Translations under genes and position numbers: made by a program
Notes under the pieces: generated by a model
Told to the model about the DNA's origin: nothing
Database searches by the model: none
Seen by the model: the letters and a program-made list of their open reading frames with translations, nothing else
NCBI GenBank assembly: GCA_029953675.1
Contig: JAMWBK010000002.1
Span: forward strand, 1,550,001-1,614,000
Source of the DNA: Rhodosorus marinus
Taxonomy: Eukaryota > Rhodophyta > Stylonematophyceae > Stylonematales > Stylonemataceae
Direction: 5' to 3'
Length of the DNA stretch: 64,000 nt
Part shown: one piece after another, positions 1-10,916 of the stretch
Numbering within the stretch: position 1 is the first letter of the stretch
Layout of the letters: the number at the start of each line of letters is the position of its first letter

Positions 1-1677
1 AGATTTGATCATAATTAAAGTGTCTTTTCCTATTTCTGTGTTGAAACGGGTCCAAACGAGTTCTATCTGGAGAGTTGTTTCTTTGTAGGGAGATGTATGA
101 AGTGCAAGAAATCGGGTTAGGGGTTTGTGGGCAATGAGTGAACATGCTTTTCCATTGTGATTGGTCGGTCGCTCGGCCAACATGATTCACAGAGACGTCC
201 AGCTTTGCCGTTGACCGTTTTGTCCGTAAGTTTTGGCAAAAAAAGCGATTGGTGTTCCGCTCTCGCGACGGTTGCCCAAAACCCGTGTAGTGTTTACTGA
301 GAATGTTAACCTTGCACCGTAATCTGGCAAGGGGTCACGGGCAGGTCCTGAATAATATCGTCTGGACGGAGGATCCTGCAAGTTCATCTAGGGACTACGA
401 CAAGCTATTCTTGTCGTGGAAATGGGCATGTGATCCCCGTACTTTGTGGTCCCCTTCACATTCGTGTTCGGTGACAATTCCCCCTGCAACCTGAAGCTAT
501 CTGTCGCCGGTTCCGTGAAGCACGTCATCGAAGACCTGATCCTCCTGGACATGAAAAGCACATCTGTACCTTGGAGAACAGGAGTTGGCTCTTCCCTTAA
601 TGATTCAGATTCCTGTAGACGAGCTGACGCGGGTGGTCCGGCCATGCTATGTACTCCGCATGCGTTCATCCTCACGTTCCTTTGCATATATGTCCTCGCT
701 TCCTTCAGAGAAAGCTTCGAGGGCTATATCCTAGTATTCTAGTACCTCGGTACTAGTGCAATCATTTTCAATCTATTTCGGCTCATAGAAGACCATCCAA
801 TTGGTCAGGAATCCTAAGATGGACCAATCATGTGTACCATCACCCACCGTGCCATCCAATGGGGTCTGTCTACACGGGCTCCGTCAGTGAGCAACTTCAA
901 TCCCCCCAGCCCTACTATAGAAGATCCGTTTATACGCGCATAACCCCCATCCAGCCCCCAAACCATTCAAAAAGTCATAGATATGAAATCTTGAAGTTGA
1001 TTGAAGGGGATGGCTACCAATCACAAACACATGCTGAGTACCGACTATTCTGAAAACCTCAACGTGTAAGTTCAAGACCCAAAATTAGAGGGTGCCCATT
1101 CAGGAGGAGGAGGAGAGGAGGAGGGGAGGAGGGGAGAGGGTGGGAGGCCTCCAATGCCATTGCACAGGCAGATTGGATCAAAACTTAACAACCCATTGAG
1201 GGGTTGATGTAGATCGTTTATCACAAATTTTGAGAATTTAAGAAAAATAAAGGGGACGTTTTCGAAACCTCGATGAACGTGTTTACCTCCTACAGCTTTT
1301 GTTTTTTAGATATTGCGTCCTATTTCACTCGCCAGTCGCAGTTAAATCCAAAACGAATTTAGGTTCTGTTTCTTAATAATGATTTATAGATGCAAGATCC
1401 ATCCCTTAATTTATTTTGAAATCGAATGAGCTGCTAGATATGTGTTGGGTTGATTGTCAGATCTAGGTGATCCCGATAATCTGACTCTCGAGAACTGGTC
1501 TTGCTTCTGTCCAGTCCCTGAGGAGAGAATATAAGGGCTTTTCGTCCTATTGTCCTTCAACGGATAGGGAGGACAGCGGGAATAGTTTTAAGCTGTCTTA
1601 TCGCATGATGTTGAAGGACTTTTTATGAACGAGGGTGTGAGATTGGAGGGGTTTCAGGGTAAAAAACTTTTTGAGGC
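1..1677. other. No recognisable gene; 5' flank of Argonaute
   Basis: Only short open frames occur here (the longest about 99 codons) and none resembles a known family. A purine-only GA-rich tract lies near 1100-1146. The last few hundred bases are presumably the promoter and 5' UTR of Argonaute; I see no clear TATA box. Confidence 0.5.
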
Positions 1678-4600
1678 ATGGCCTCGCGGTCGATTGTGCC
1701 GATCTCTAGGCCGAATGTTGGGCGGAAGGGTAGACCCGTTCGGGTTATAGCCAACCATTTCCCCGTGGAGCTCGACCCAAGCATAACGGCTTATCAGTAC
1801 AGCGTTCAGTTTTATCCAACTCAACGGCCCTTGTCTGCAGAGGTATGCCTGTTCAAAGATGTAGGGCCCCAATTCTTGGGCAATCGCTGATCTTGAAGTC
1901 CTTTTCCCTTCTTCCTCCGTTGTTTTCAAAGGACATGAATGAGGGCGGAGCTTCGAAGTCTCCGGAGGCATTCAATAGGCTTGTCCTTTCCAGTTTCACA
2001 AAGGTGTGCTTTTCAAGTAGTCCAAGTCAGATCTCGTGCTGCTGTGATTCACCTTCGGGAATTCCACAATTCTTGTAGGCACATGCTACGACGCTGAGGA
2101 ACGCACAGTTCGCTTATGATGGGCGCAGAAATCTTTATTCCGGACAAAGCCTTCCGTTTACCGAGCCTCGCACCTTCGAGTTCGTGATTGAGGATGAAAA
2201 TGGCAAAAAGGAAGACATGACTCTTATCATCCAGATCGTCGCTGAGAAGCTTGTTAGCGACCTCATACGAAGCACGCAGACAGAAGGAGAGGATATCGCA
2301 AGCGACGTTTTGCAGGCACTGGACGTGATTCTGAGAGAGAATCTTTTATCGGGGTTCGTGGTTTTCTTCGTATTTCTGAAAGACTTTTTTCTGTGATAGT
2401 TTGAGGCCTCGTCGTCTGACCGAGGTAAACTTTACGAGCATAGGCATGTTGTCGCTGGGAAGTCTCTTTTTTCTAGTTCGGAGAGTAGCCCGCTCGGAGA
2501 GGGATGCTCCGTGTGGAGGGGTTTCTATCAGAGCTTGAGGCCAAGCGGGACCAAGTTTACACTGAATGTCGATCTGAAGTTTTCGGCTTTCTACGACGAG
2601 CAGAACTTGATTCAATTCTCGAGAAGTGTTATGAGGTTTCCCGAAAACGTGAGTCAGGAGAACAAAGAAGGCGACCTTACTCTCTCCTTAGGTAGAAATG
2701 AAGAAGACTGTCACTAACGGCGTTCGTTTCTGAACTCCAGAAACCATTTCCGAAGAAACTCCAAGACAGGGATAGACGAACCATCCTCAAGGAGCTCAGG
2801 GGAGTGCCTACCAACACTTTCCACACGGGGAAAAAGATGAAGCACACCGTCCATGACATATCGATGACGGGCGCAAACGAAATCTTGTAAGTTGAGAGTT
2901 TCCTTGGTCCCGCTGGCCGATGCCGGATTGCGCAAGTCTTAGTTCTTCCGCTGAAGATCGCTTGCCATTGAATTTGTAGTTTCGAGAACACGAAGACGGG
3001 CAAGAACATGAACGTTGTGGAGTATTTGCAGGAATCGTACGACATTAAGCTGGACTATCCCAACCTGCAGTGCGCAAAGGTTAACAAGAGACGGGACGTG
3101 TTTGTTCCACTGGAGCTTCTATTCATACCTTCACACAGGAAGCGCAAGGCACTCACACCGGGTCAGACGCAGAGTATTGTGCGTCTCGCGGCGGTTAAGC
3201 CGCAGAACCGTCTGAGATCCATTCACGACATCATGAGGCGATCGGGTCTTGCCAGGGACCCGCTGGTGAAAGAGTTCGGGCTCCAAGTTAGTGGCAAACC
3301 GATAGAAATCAAGGTAGGGGGGGACCTTCCGTTCCATTCCATTGTCAGGAACCAACCAGATGGCTCATTTCATTTACAAAGTGTCCGCTGAATCTTCTTC
3401 AGGCTCGAGTTCTCGATGCTCCGTCAGTACTGTTTGGAGGGAATTCGAGGGTTACCCCCAGGGACGGTTCATGGAACATGCAGCGCGAGAGGTTGATGCA
3501 GTCTGGAGCGCCTCTGAGGCATTGGGGTGTCATTGTTTTCTGTGATCAACGAATGCTCAATGATTCTGCGATAGATGGCTTCATTAACAAGCTTGTAAGA
3601 GCTGGAAGAGAGAACGGGATGAATATCGACAATCCTAGGCCTCTGATAACTCGTGCTAGAAAGGAAGTCAGGAGCGAGATGACGAAGTGCGTACATCATG
3701 AATTTGGTTTTACGTTGAACTTCCCGTGGTTTGACGATTTGTAGTAGGTCGTACCGTGATGGTTCTAACTACTTTACCTCCGTTCCTCTCCAGGATGTTC
3801 CGCACTCTCAATGAGGAGGGAAAGGCGCAGATAATTGTGTGCATTAAGCCAAATCAAGATTCGGGTCTATACCGGGAAATTAAGCAAATGAGCGACTGCG
3901 AGCTGGGCGTGCCCAGCCAGTGCCTTCTGTCCAATAACGTAAGTTTGCATGCCGAGCCTGAATCTGTTGTAATTTGTTCAACCGAATGGTCGTTGTCATT
4001 CTCGTGTTAATGTGAACTTCATATCCGCCTTCTAAACGCGACCAGGTGAACAAGGGCAATATCCAGTATTGTTCCAACGTCACTTTGAAGATGAACGCTA
4101 AGCTTGGGGGTCAAAACTTTTTCCCAGAGCCAATGAAAGACCGCGACCTTAATCACCCATTTGAGTCACAGCCTTTCATGATGGTTGGAGCAGATGTTAC
4201 CCATCCTGGTCCCGGCGTTGAAAGCGCGCCTTCCATCGCAGCAATGGTTGGAAGCTTGGATAGGCGTGTCACGAAGTTCGGGAACACCATGCGCTGCCAG
4301 GGTGGGAGGAAGGAAATCATCGAAGACATGCAATCCATGTTTCTCGAGCTGATAGAAGAGTTCAGGAAGGCGAACAAGGGTACTGTACCGAAGCGGATCA
4401 TCATGTATCGAGACGGAGTTTCGGAAGGGCAGTTCCAGCAGGTTCTGGACTACGAGTTGTGGGAGATGCGCAAGGCATGCATGAGCATTTCACAGAACTA
4501 CAGGCCGCCGATGACGTTTGTAACCGTGCAGAAGAGGCACAACACGCGCTTCTTCCCATTAGATCCGAAGGACGGAGATAGGAGCGGGAACTGCAGAGCC

Positions 4601-4972
4601 GGGACTGTCGTGGACACCGATATTGTTCACCCGAAGCATTTCGACTTCTTCTTGAACAGCCACGGAGGGCTTCAGGGCACCTCCAAGAGTGGGTTCTACA
4701 AGGTTCTGTATGATGAGAATGCTTTCACCGCGGACCAGATTCAGAACTTGACCTACCGCATGTGTCACAGCTATGCGCGCTGCTGCAAAGCGGTTGGGGT
4801 CGTTTCGCAGGCCTACTATGCTCACTTGCTTGCATTCCGTGGCCGATGCTTCCAAAAGGAGTTTGGTAGCGACACGGCAAGTCAGGGCTCGGGGCCCGGC
4901 GCACCTGTTTTCGTCAAACCAGAACCGGTTGGAATCCACTCGGCACTGGCTAGCACGCTGTACTACCTTTGA
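1678..4972 (+). CDS. AGO: Argonaute (AGO clade), 9 exons, complete
   Basis: Small-RNA-guided silencing effector. Exons 1678-1842, 1932-2003, 2079-2357, 2400-2648, 2741-2886, 2980-3313, 3403-3686, 3794-3938 and 4046-4972 join in frame to 866 codons, the usual Argonaute length. The N domain starts at once (GRPVRVIANHFPVEL), followed by the linker with FAYDGRRNLYS, the SWRGFYQS-like block (VWRGFYQSLRP), PAZ, and L2. PIWI fills exon 9: ADVTHP (first catalytic Asp), GGRKEIIEDM (likely glutamate finger), MYRDGVSEGQF (second Asp) and YYAHLLAFRGR (His). The DEDH tetrad therefore looks intact and slicing is expected by inference. The protein ends in STLYYL, close to the hydrophobic end of other AGOs. 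The first ATG with N-domain homology was chosen. No long Gly/Arg-rich N-terminal extension is present. Exon 3/4 junction is the least certain because intron 3 would be only 42 nt. Confidence 0.95.
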
Positions 4973-5399
4973 GACCTTCCCAGTGTAAGGGGGAGACTCG
5001 ACGTGCCCTCGTTATCACGAAAGCTGCTTGTTTTCTCTCAAGGCAGCTTTCGTGACAACGAGATTGGTCCGCGAATAGGATCTCCATCCTACCTAATCAA
5101 ATTGACGTCCTGACACAGTGTGGGACGAGCAAGGCTTCGACAAGTTGGGATATTGTGTCTGTAGTTTTCACCGGAGGAAACGAGAAGGGGGGAGAATTTC
5201 TCAGTTTCCGCTCTGACTGGTTTATTGGACTGTATGCAAGAAGCGCGTGTGCCAGTAAAGCACTCAGGACTTAGCCATTGCATGCGCAACGTGAAAAGGT
5301 TGGCATGAATGGCTTAGACAGCGATTCATGCTGACCGATCATTCTTGCGATGCTTCCCTCAAACAGCTTATCAAATAGCAATCGTACAATTACGTTTTA
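4973..5399. other. 3' flank between Argonaute and PPR gene
   Basis: Convergent intergenic region. Its only clear structure is a long near-perfect stem-loop starting about 35 bases after the Argonaute stop. The remainder shows no coding potential. Confidence 0.6.
5008..5062 (+). repeat. Near-perfect stem-loop in Argonaute 3' flank
   Basis: The arms 5008-5030 and 5039-5062 are reverse complements over about 22 pairs, with one A:C mismatch and one bulged base, around an 8-base pyrimidine-rich loop. It begins 35 bases after the stop codon, so it probably lies in the 3' UTR. It could be a processing or stability hairpin, a small-RNA precursor or the scar of a small inverted-repeat insertion; the sequence does not decide. 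Confidence 0.8.
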
Positions 5400-7388
5400 T
5401 CAATCCCTGTGCAGTTCATATACTTGGCGCCTCAAAAATTGGAAGATAGCTGCAGCGTCGCCTACGAACGGCCGGGTGTCTGCTCTGGCCTCATCAACCA
5501 AGCGATCGATGTCTACTCCGTTCCTTTCGACGTCGTTTTCCCGTCCTCGACGACTTCGTCTGACTCCGCGAATTGCTGGCTTGGCTTGAAGCATTTCCTC
5601 GTATTCGTCCACAGCTTCTGCATCTTGGTACGGGATTCGGTGTCGTAGATCAGTCGCCAAAGCTACAAGCACGGCCGGTTCTCTCCAGTCCCGCTGATAG
5701 ATCCACAACCGCGTCTGGTACCTCGGCATGTGGTCGTAATCAAACATCATTGTAAACAGGCCAACGACTCCCTCGACATCACGCAGTAGAGTATAGCTCT
5801 TCAGGATAGGGACCAAAGTACGTCGAGAGGGATGAAATCGGTTTCTCTCCAGCTCGTCAAGGAGCTCTAAACCCAGGTCTGGGCTATCACGCCCGCAGAA
5901 AGTTCTAATGATGGTGTGGAACAGGGCTAGATTGGGTTTCAAGCCGTGGGCTTCCATTTCCGCAAGGCATCGTTGTGCAGGCTCAACGGCCCCGATAAGG
6001 AGGAGATAATCGAAGACCGCGCTGAAATGAAAGTTTCCTGAAAATCCCGGAAGGACCAATAGTAACGCATCCTTGAGGTCAGAAGGTGGGCGCATGGCTG
6101 GATTAATCAAGCCGGCCGCCTCCCACAGGACGTTCCAGTTTGAAAGGTTGAGGTACATGTCCGCTTGGTATTTCCTCCTGACCGCTATCGAACACTGCAC
6201 GGGCATCGAACGCATAGCGTAAAACTCGATGAGGTCATCCAGAACAGATTCGATTGGCCCGATCCTGTACATGCTCAAATCCCTCATTACGAGTTCCATA
6301 CCACCTATGTTCTCTGCCTTTACAAACCCCTCGAAAAGCGCTTTCATGGTCTCATCTGTTGGCACCACTTTGCGCTTCTTCATACCCTCGTAGTGCTCCA
6401 TCGCGCGGTTCATCATTCCGGCCTTGGCGTACGCGTTGATAAGAGCCTCATAGTTTCTCTCTGTAATCGGCAGCAAAAGCGTTTCGAGTTCGGAGAAGGC
6501 CTCCTCCATTGGGCCATAAGAATCCGCATCTGCAAAAGCCTCAATTCTCAGAGAAGCTGCATTATGTGTCGGTTCAAATCCGTAGGACTCGGTCATATCG
6601 AAAAAGCAAAAATCCAGTTCATCGGGATCCCCTTTGAGCCGAAGAATCTCCATTTTTGCCTCGAAAGCTTTGGAATTCTTCGATGACTGGGTTTGAAGCA
6701 TCTGCTTGAAAGCCCGCGAAGCGTTTTCAGTATCTCTAGCTTGAGCGTACCCGTTAACCATGATCCTAAAAACCTCCGCGGGAATCTCATTAGTCATACC
6801 CTGAATCCGTGCGAAAGTACCCTGCATGGAATCGAACAGGCGGCGTCTCGCTTGCGCTCGCAGAACAAGCTGCATCATCTCAACGTCCACATCAATACGC
6901 CTTCGGTCCATCTCCTCTAATACCGCGTATACATCTCCTATAGTCCCTACTTCATCAAATCCTTCAACTATCGCCTTGTACGTATCCAACTGCGGCGTAT
7001 GTTCTCTGGTCACGAGATAGCTGAAAACTGTGTACGCCATGAACGGGTCCTCAGCTTCAAACATATGACGCAATTTCAACAGGCCTTTTTCCATCTGATA
7101 GAGTGGGTTTCCCATCCTTTTCTTATGCCGTCTTACTTTCTTTCGGCTGTGTCCCATCATGGTCCATCCCAGCCGCCTTCCAACCCCCGCACAGTCCTCG
7201 CCAGAGTAACCAAACATCGCCGCGGGAATCCTCGAACAGCGACTCGAAGAAGCATCAATACCAGTTCCAGCGAATCCACTATACAAAGACCCCACGAATC
7301 CATACGTGTTGCCTTTCATTCTACATTCAATTCCTTTCGATTCCTTTCTACTTTTCATTCCACAAACTCCATCACCATTTTCCCCCAT
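5400..7388 (-). CDS. Pentatricopeptide repeat (PPR) protein
   Basis: Single uninterrupted frame of 662 codons. Degenerate PPR units with helix pairs run through most of the protein, for example TYKAIVEGFDEVG near residue 138, NYEALINAYAKAGMMNRAMEHYEGMKKR around residue 310, and LALFHTIIRTFC in the C-terminal third. PPR proteins bind organellar RNA for splicing, stability or translation. The N-terminal 90 residues are basic, Ser/Gly-rich and non-repeat, as for an organelle presequence, but which organelle is not resolved; internal Met codons (about residue 58 or 77) could be the true start. No E/DYW editing domain or SMR domain is seen at the C-terminus. It is transcribed away from the rubredoxin-domain gene. 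Confidence 0.85.
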   Translation of the reverse strand: MGENGDGVCGMKSRKESKGIECRMKGNTYGFVGSLYSGFAGTGIDASSSRCSRIPAAMFGYSGEDCAGVGRRLGWTMMGHSRKKVRRHKKRMGNPLYQMEKGLLKLRHMFEAEDPFMAYTVFSYLVTREHTPQLDTYKAIVEGFDEVGTIGDVYAVLEEMDRRRIDVDVEMMQLVLRAQARRRLFDSMQGTFARIQGMTNEIPAEVFRIMVNGYAQARDTENASRAFKQMLQTQSSKNSKAFEAKMEILRLKGDPDELDFCFFDMTESYGFEPTHNAASLRIEAFADADSYGPMEEAFSELETLLLPITERNYEALINAYAKAGMMNRAMEHYEGMKKRKVVPTDETMKALFEGFVKAENIGGMELVMRDLSMYRIGPIESVLDDLIEFYAMRSMPVQCSIAVRRKYQADMYLNLSNWNVLWEAAGLINPAMRPPSDLKDALLLVLPGFSGNFHFSAVFDYLLLIGAVEPAQRCLAEMEAHGLKPNLALFHTIIRTFCGRDSPDLGLELLDELERNRFHPSRRTLVPILKSYTLLRDVEGVVGLFTMMFDYDHMPRYQTRLWIYQRDWREPAVLVALATDLRHRIPYQDAEAVDEYEEMLQAKPAIRGVRRSRRGRENDVERNGVDIDRLVDEARADTRPFVGDAAAIFQFLRRQVYELHRD

Positions 7389-7708
7389 CTCGAATCCATC
7401 TCATGTGTTCCTCAAAAGTTGATCTTTCCAAGTGAGCCTTGGACTTGATTTCTTTTATTTATATATTGTAACTGACAGACGAGCGCTTCTATCCTTCCCT
7501 CTCTCACTCCGCCCCACCCCCAGTCTCTGTTCACCATCCCGGTAAGATCGTCACCTCCGAACAGCGTTTTCGATGAACAAGTTGGTGAGGATGCGCACAC
7601 TGATGGAAGAATGAAGGAGGGAGGTTTGCACTACTTTGAGGAAGTAACTGAGAGAATGAAAGAGAGAAAGAGAGAGAGAGAGAGATTTTGGAGGCTTGGA
7701 AAAAGATA
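7389..7708. other. Divergent intergenic region with GA microsatellite
   Basis: Shared 5' region of the PPR gene (minus) and the rubredoxin-domain gene (plus). It contains a run of GA dinucleotides around 7661-7685 immediately before the plus-strand gene and an AT-rich patch near 7453-7468. No gene seen. Confidence 0.5.
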
Positions 7709-8260
7709 ATGGGGTCAACAGATGGACAGTTGTTGAATTTTTTGACGGTAAAGGCGCCGATTGCATTTGGGAGGCGATGCGGGCATCGTGTTAGACGATG
7801 GGGCCGAATTGATGGACTACGAACGATCGAGGTTGGGACGGGTGGGAGGAGAGTGAATGCGGAGGTGATTGTTGGGAAATCTGAGTTTGTTGCCGAAGAA
7901 AGAACGACATTTGATAAGTACGTTGGGTATGTGGGCGATGTCTGGGTGTTCCTGGCAGTTTGGTGTGCTATGGCGTTGTTGGAGAGGTGGGCGAGACTGA
8001 AACAGATCAAGATGAATGATGAGCAGCCACGAACTATCAAGGAGATCAGGGAGAGCTGGAAGTCGTCCGAGGCAATTCCAGCTCTTAAGTGCACCGCGTG
8101 CGGATACGAGATGCTTCCGAAATTTCCCAAGCCCGTAGACGAGCTGCCAAACAGCTTCAGATGCCCGATTTGCGGCACAGGGAAAGACGCTATTCAGGAA
8201 ACATCCTTCTTCAGAGACGAGAGAATTGGATCTGGTGAGCCGTTTGGTGATCGACAATAG
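7709..8260 (+). CDS. Rubredoxin-domain membrane protein, probably plastid
   Basis: 183 codons from the first ATG of the frame. The N-terminal part is basic and may be a transit peptide; a hydrophobic helix (VWVFLAVWCAMALL) lies around residues 72-86; a C-terminal rubredoxin-like metal site has CTACGYEM and, about 28 residues on, FRCPICG, giving the two C-x2-C pairs that bind one iron. Cyanobacterial and plastid rubredoxins with a membrane anchor help photosystem assembly, but there the anchor follows the rubredoxin fold, whereas here it precedes it. Function is therefore inferred only as membrane-tethered one-electron carrier or metal-site protein. Intronless. It converges on the TCAIM-like gene with about 270 bases between. 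Confidence 0.75.
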   Translation: MGSTDGQLLNFLTVKAPIAFGRRCGHRVRRWGRIDGLRTIEVGTGGRRVNAEVIVGKSEFVAEERTTFDKYVGYVGDVWVFLAVWCAMALLERWARLKQIKMNDEQPRTIKEIRESWKSSEAIPALKCTACGYEMLPKFPKPVDELPNSFRCPICGTGKDAIQETSFFRDERIGSGEPFGDRQ

Positions 8261-8530
8261 TTTTCTACAATGCTCTCCTTTGCTCTATATATATGTCATC
8301 TAATAAATAAGCAACCCAGTTCTCCTACGCACAGCATCAAACTGTTCAGGACCGGCTCAACTCGGTCGAGATTCGCTCATCCGACAGGTACATTCCACAA
8401 GCACGCGTCCTTCAGCTTCATTCAAAGACGGCTCCGCAGCCACAGCCAAGCTACTTCGGCATTCTCTCCAGAAGATCGCCTGGAACAGCTAGCTCTGCGG
8501 TTGTTTCTGGTTCCAGTAGTCGAAATCCAG

Positions 8531-10269
8531 CTAGAAAGGACTGCGTTCAAATGGAACAAAAAAGCTATGCGGTATGGTAACGGTACCGGTTCTTTCGTCG
8601 ACGTGGGTGTCCTCGCCAATAACCAATTCCAATCCCTCCAAATGTGGTCTAAGAAGATTGCCATACTGAAACAGTCGCTTGCATGCTGAAAAGAAGTAGG
8701 GTTTAGGAAGGCCAGCATGGCAACTCAGTCTTCTCACCCGGGTCGACCTCATCACCAATCCCCGGACGTAGTGCTCATACTCTTGCTGCCGCAGGAACTC
8801 TCGATGAAGAGAAGCTACATCCTTCCCGATGTCTTGAACGTGCTCTAGGATGGCATCAACCGAGGCGCTCAGAGGAACAGACACAACTCCATTTTCAATA
8901 TCACTTCCAAACTCATTGCGCTCCAGAAGGATCATCAGCGACAAACAACTAAGCTCAGCAGACCGAGAAGGTAATATAGCCCCCCTGCATGTGATTCCTG
9001 CTAAAAGCCTGTTGTACTGGTCGTAGCGCTCGCTAACTGCGGTTTGATCTGTCAAGACAAACCGAAGTCCGAGAGCCTGTGCAGCAGTCGATTCAGCCCG
9101 GTCCAGAGTCTGCCTGGCGATCCTGTTCCCCTTGCAGATCATCCTAAAAGCTTGAGAATTCAAATGGCTCCGCCATAAGGACTCAGACGCACAAGCACCA
9201 AGGTTGAGGTATCCGCTTCCCGTAGAATTCCTCTGAATACCGACATCAAAGCCGTCGTTGATAACAATCTAATAATGGAAACACCGTTGGGCGGGTTAAG
9301 ATCTCAATTGTCGATCACGTCCTCGCGGAAACCGAGGTTTGGGAAGCATCGTCTCACCTTGCCCGAAGATACACCTTCACCCTCAGCGAGTTCCAATGTG
9401 TCAATCAGAGCTGCGGCTTTTCGCGCAAGTTGCGAACGAGAATCTGGTTTGACCTTATCATGGATTTCCAAATGGAGTCCTAGTCGTCTTTTGAGATGGG
9501 CCACCAAGACTTCTACCTCGTCAATTGAATGTTCCTGAAGCTGTTTTTTTTTTTTTTTGCAACAGAAGCAGAAAGCGAATGGAACGTCAGAGCAATAGCG
9601 ATCCATCACGACATATATATACAGTCCAGAAACGTAGGCAAAACCAAACGCAAAGTGCCAAAAATCTCTTACCTTATCCTTGCTGCTCCGTAAAGAAACG
9701 ATTGTTCGTGACCGATGAGCTGCGCCTTCAGAACCAGACAAAAAGTCCATAATATTCGTAGAAGCCGGTCTCGAATTTGGATGAGCTGAGTAGTTCTTTC
9801 GCGATGGCCCGCTCGATGTTGAGCATTCGCCACCGACAAGTTCATCAAGACTTCTAAGGAATCCATTTACCCCTGAAAACGACAATGTGACCTCGCGGAA
9901 GTTCTCCGGATCTGAAAGGACAGAACATCAAGGTAACGAGGATCAGGAAGTGCTCTCCCTCAAAACTGTAGAGACCTTCGAACAGTAGGAGCGAGAAGCT
10001 TCAAACAAACCTTTCATTTCTCTCGAGGATGTTGTCGAGGTCTCATCTCGGACATGAAACACAATCGTTCTTGCTTTTCGCAAGCTCAAATTGCGTCCTG
10101 AGACAAGCTCATCATACAGAGACTGAAGTTCCTGCATGGAGGCCTGGTTCACGGACTGCTTGTCGGGGTACTTCCCAAACAAGTCCGGATGAACCTTGAG
10201 ATAAACCCGCCTCAACAAAATCTTTACATTTCGAGCATCCGAGACGCTGCTTAAACCCCTCCGAATCAT
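8531..10269 (-). CDS. TCAIM-like protein (DUF4460 + DUF4461), mitochondrial type
   Basis: Four exons: 10269-10011, 9911-9673, 9540-9358 and 9268-8531, in total 472 codons. Residues about 15-50 carry the J-like DUF4460 signature (RRVYLKVHPDLFGKYPDK, then VNQASMQELQSL), and the exon 1/2 junction restores the family motif around NFREVTLSF. The long last exon matches the DUF4461 region and ends with TGTVTIPHSFFVPF. In animals the family (TCAIM) is a mitochondrial matrix protein with a degenerate DnaJ domain; its biochemical role is not settled, and nothing here adds to it. The start is the ATG directly before the Arg-rich N-terminus (MIRRGLSS), which suits a mitochondrial presequence. The intron 2 acceptor is preceded by a run of about 16 A rather than pyrimidines. 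An additional small intron in exon 4 cannot be excluded. Confidence 0.8.
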
Positions 10270-10916
10270 TGCAAACTGGCCGGTCCAAACTCTTGCGTCG
10301 TTGCCTGCCCACCAAACAAAATTTGGGAATAACACCCCCCCCTCCCCCCAGCCACTACAAGCTAAAGAATAATAAAACCTGAGGCTACAAACCCCCCGCC
10401 ACTCATTCATAAAGCTTCAACTGCCATTCTCTCAAACAACAAATAAAACAACTCGTCACCCGTTCCAACTCCATCCCGAAGGACCTCCCAGTCGAGGTCT
10501 CATCAACTCCTCCGAACTTTACAAACAACACGACTGCTTTCCAAAACAGCCCCGAAACAAAAACTCAAAACACAAACACACATTTCAAAATTCGTTTCTA
10601 GTTACCCAAAAAAAAAACAGAAATCCATTCCAATCTTCCCTCCCAAAGATCCCAAACAGCAATCCTTAAAAGCCCAAACCTGCAGCAAACGCGCCCCGCA
10701 TCTTCTTGCTGAATCCTCCTCCCCCCTTCCCCTCCCCGCAACAACTCCGGAAAAGCATAACGAAAACTAAGGTATAGTGAAAACGTTCCCTAGTACAAAC
10801 CCAATCGTGTACAAATTTTACTATCAATTTGTGACTCACTCTTTTATATTGGAAAGGGGTAAAAGTATAATTTTTATTATATATATATATTTTTTATTGG
10901 AGAAATGATTTATCAA
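10270..10916. other. Intergenic, A/C-rich, no gene
   Basis: Between the TCAIM-like start and the ketopantoate reductase stop, both on the minus strand. The plus strand is strongly A/C-rich with several poly-A runs (for example near 10609-10618). A TA-dinucleotide tract followed by T-rich sequence sits near 10879-10900, directly beyond the reductase stop. I see no coding frame. Confidence 0.6.

Noticed and set aside
446-742. 98-codon plus-strand frame
   Set aside because: No family resemblance and an overlapping frame on the other strand of the same length; likely chance.
1100-1146. Purine-only GA/G-rich tract as a possible G-quadruplex or CRISPR-like repeat
   Set aside because: Simple low-complexity sequence without regular spacers; nothing more can be supported.
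6570-6590. B-box-like TCGGTTCAAATCCG
   Set aside because: It lies inside the PPR coding frame and has no tRNA fold around it.
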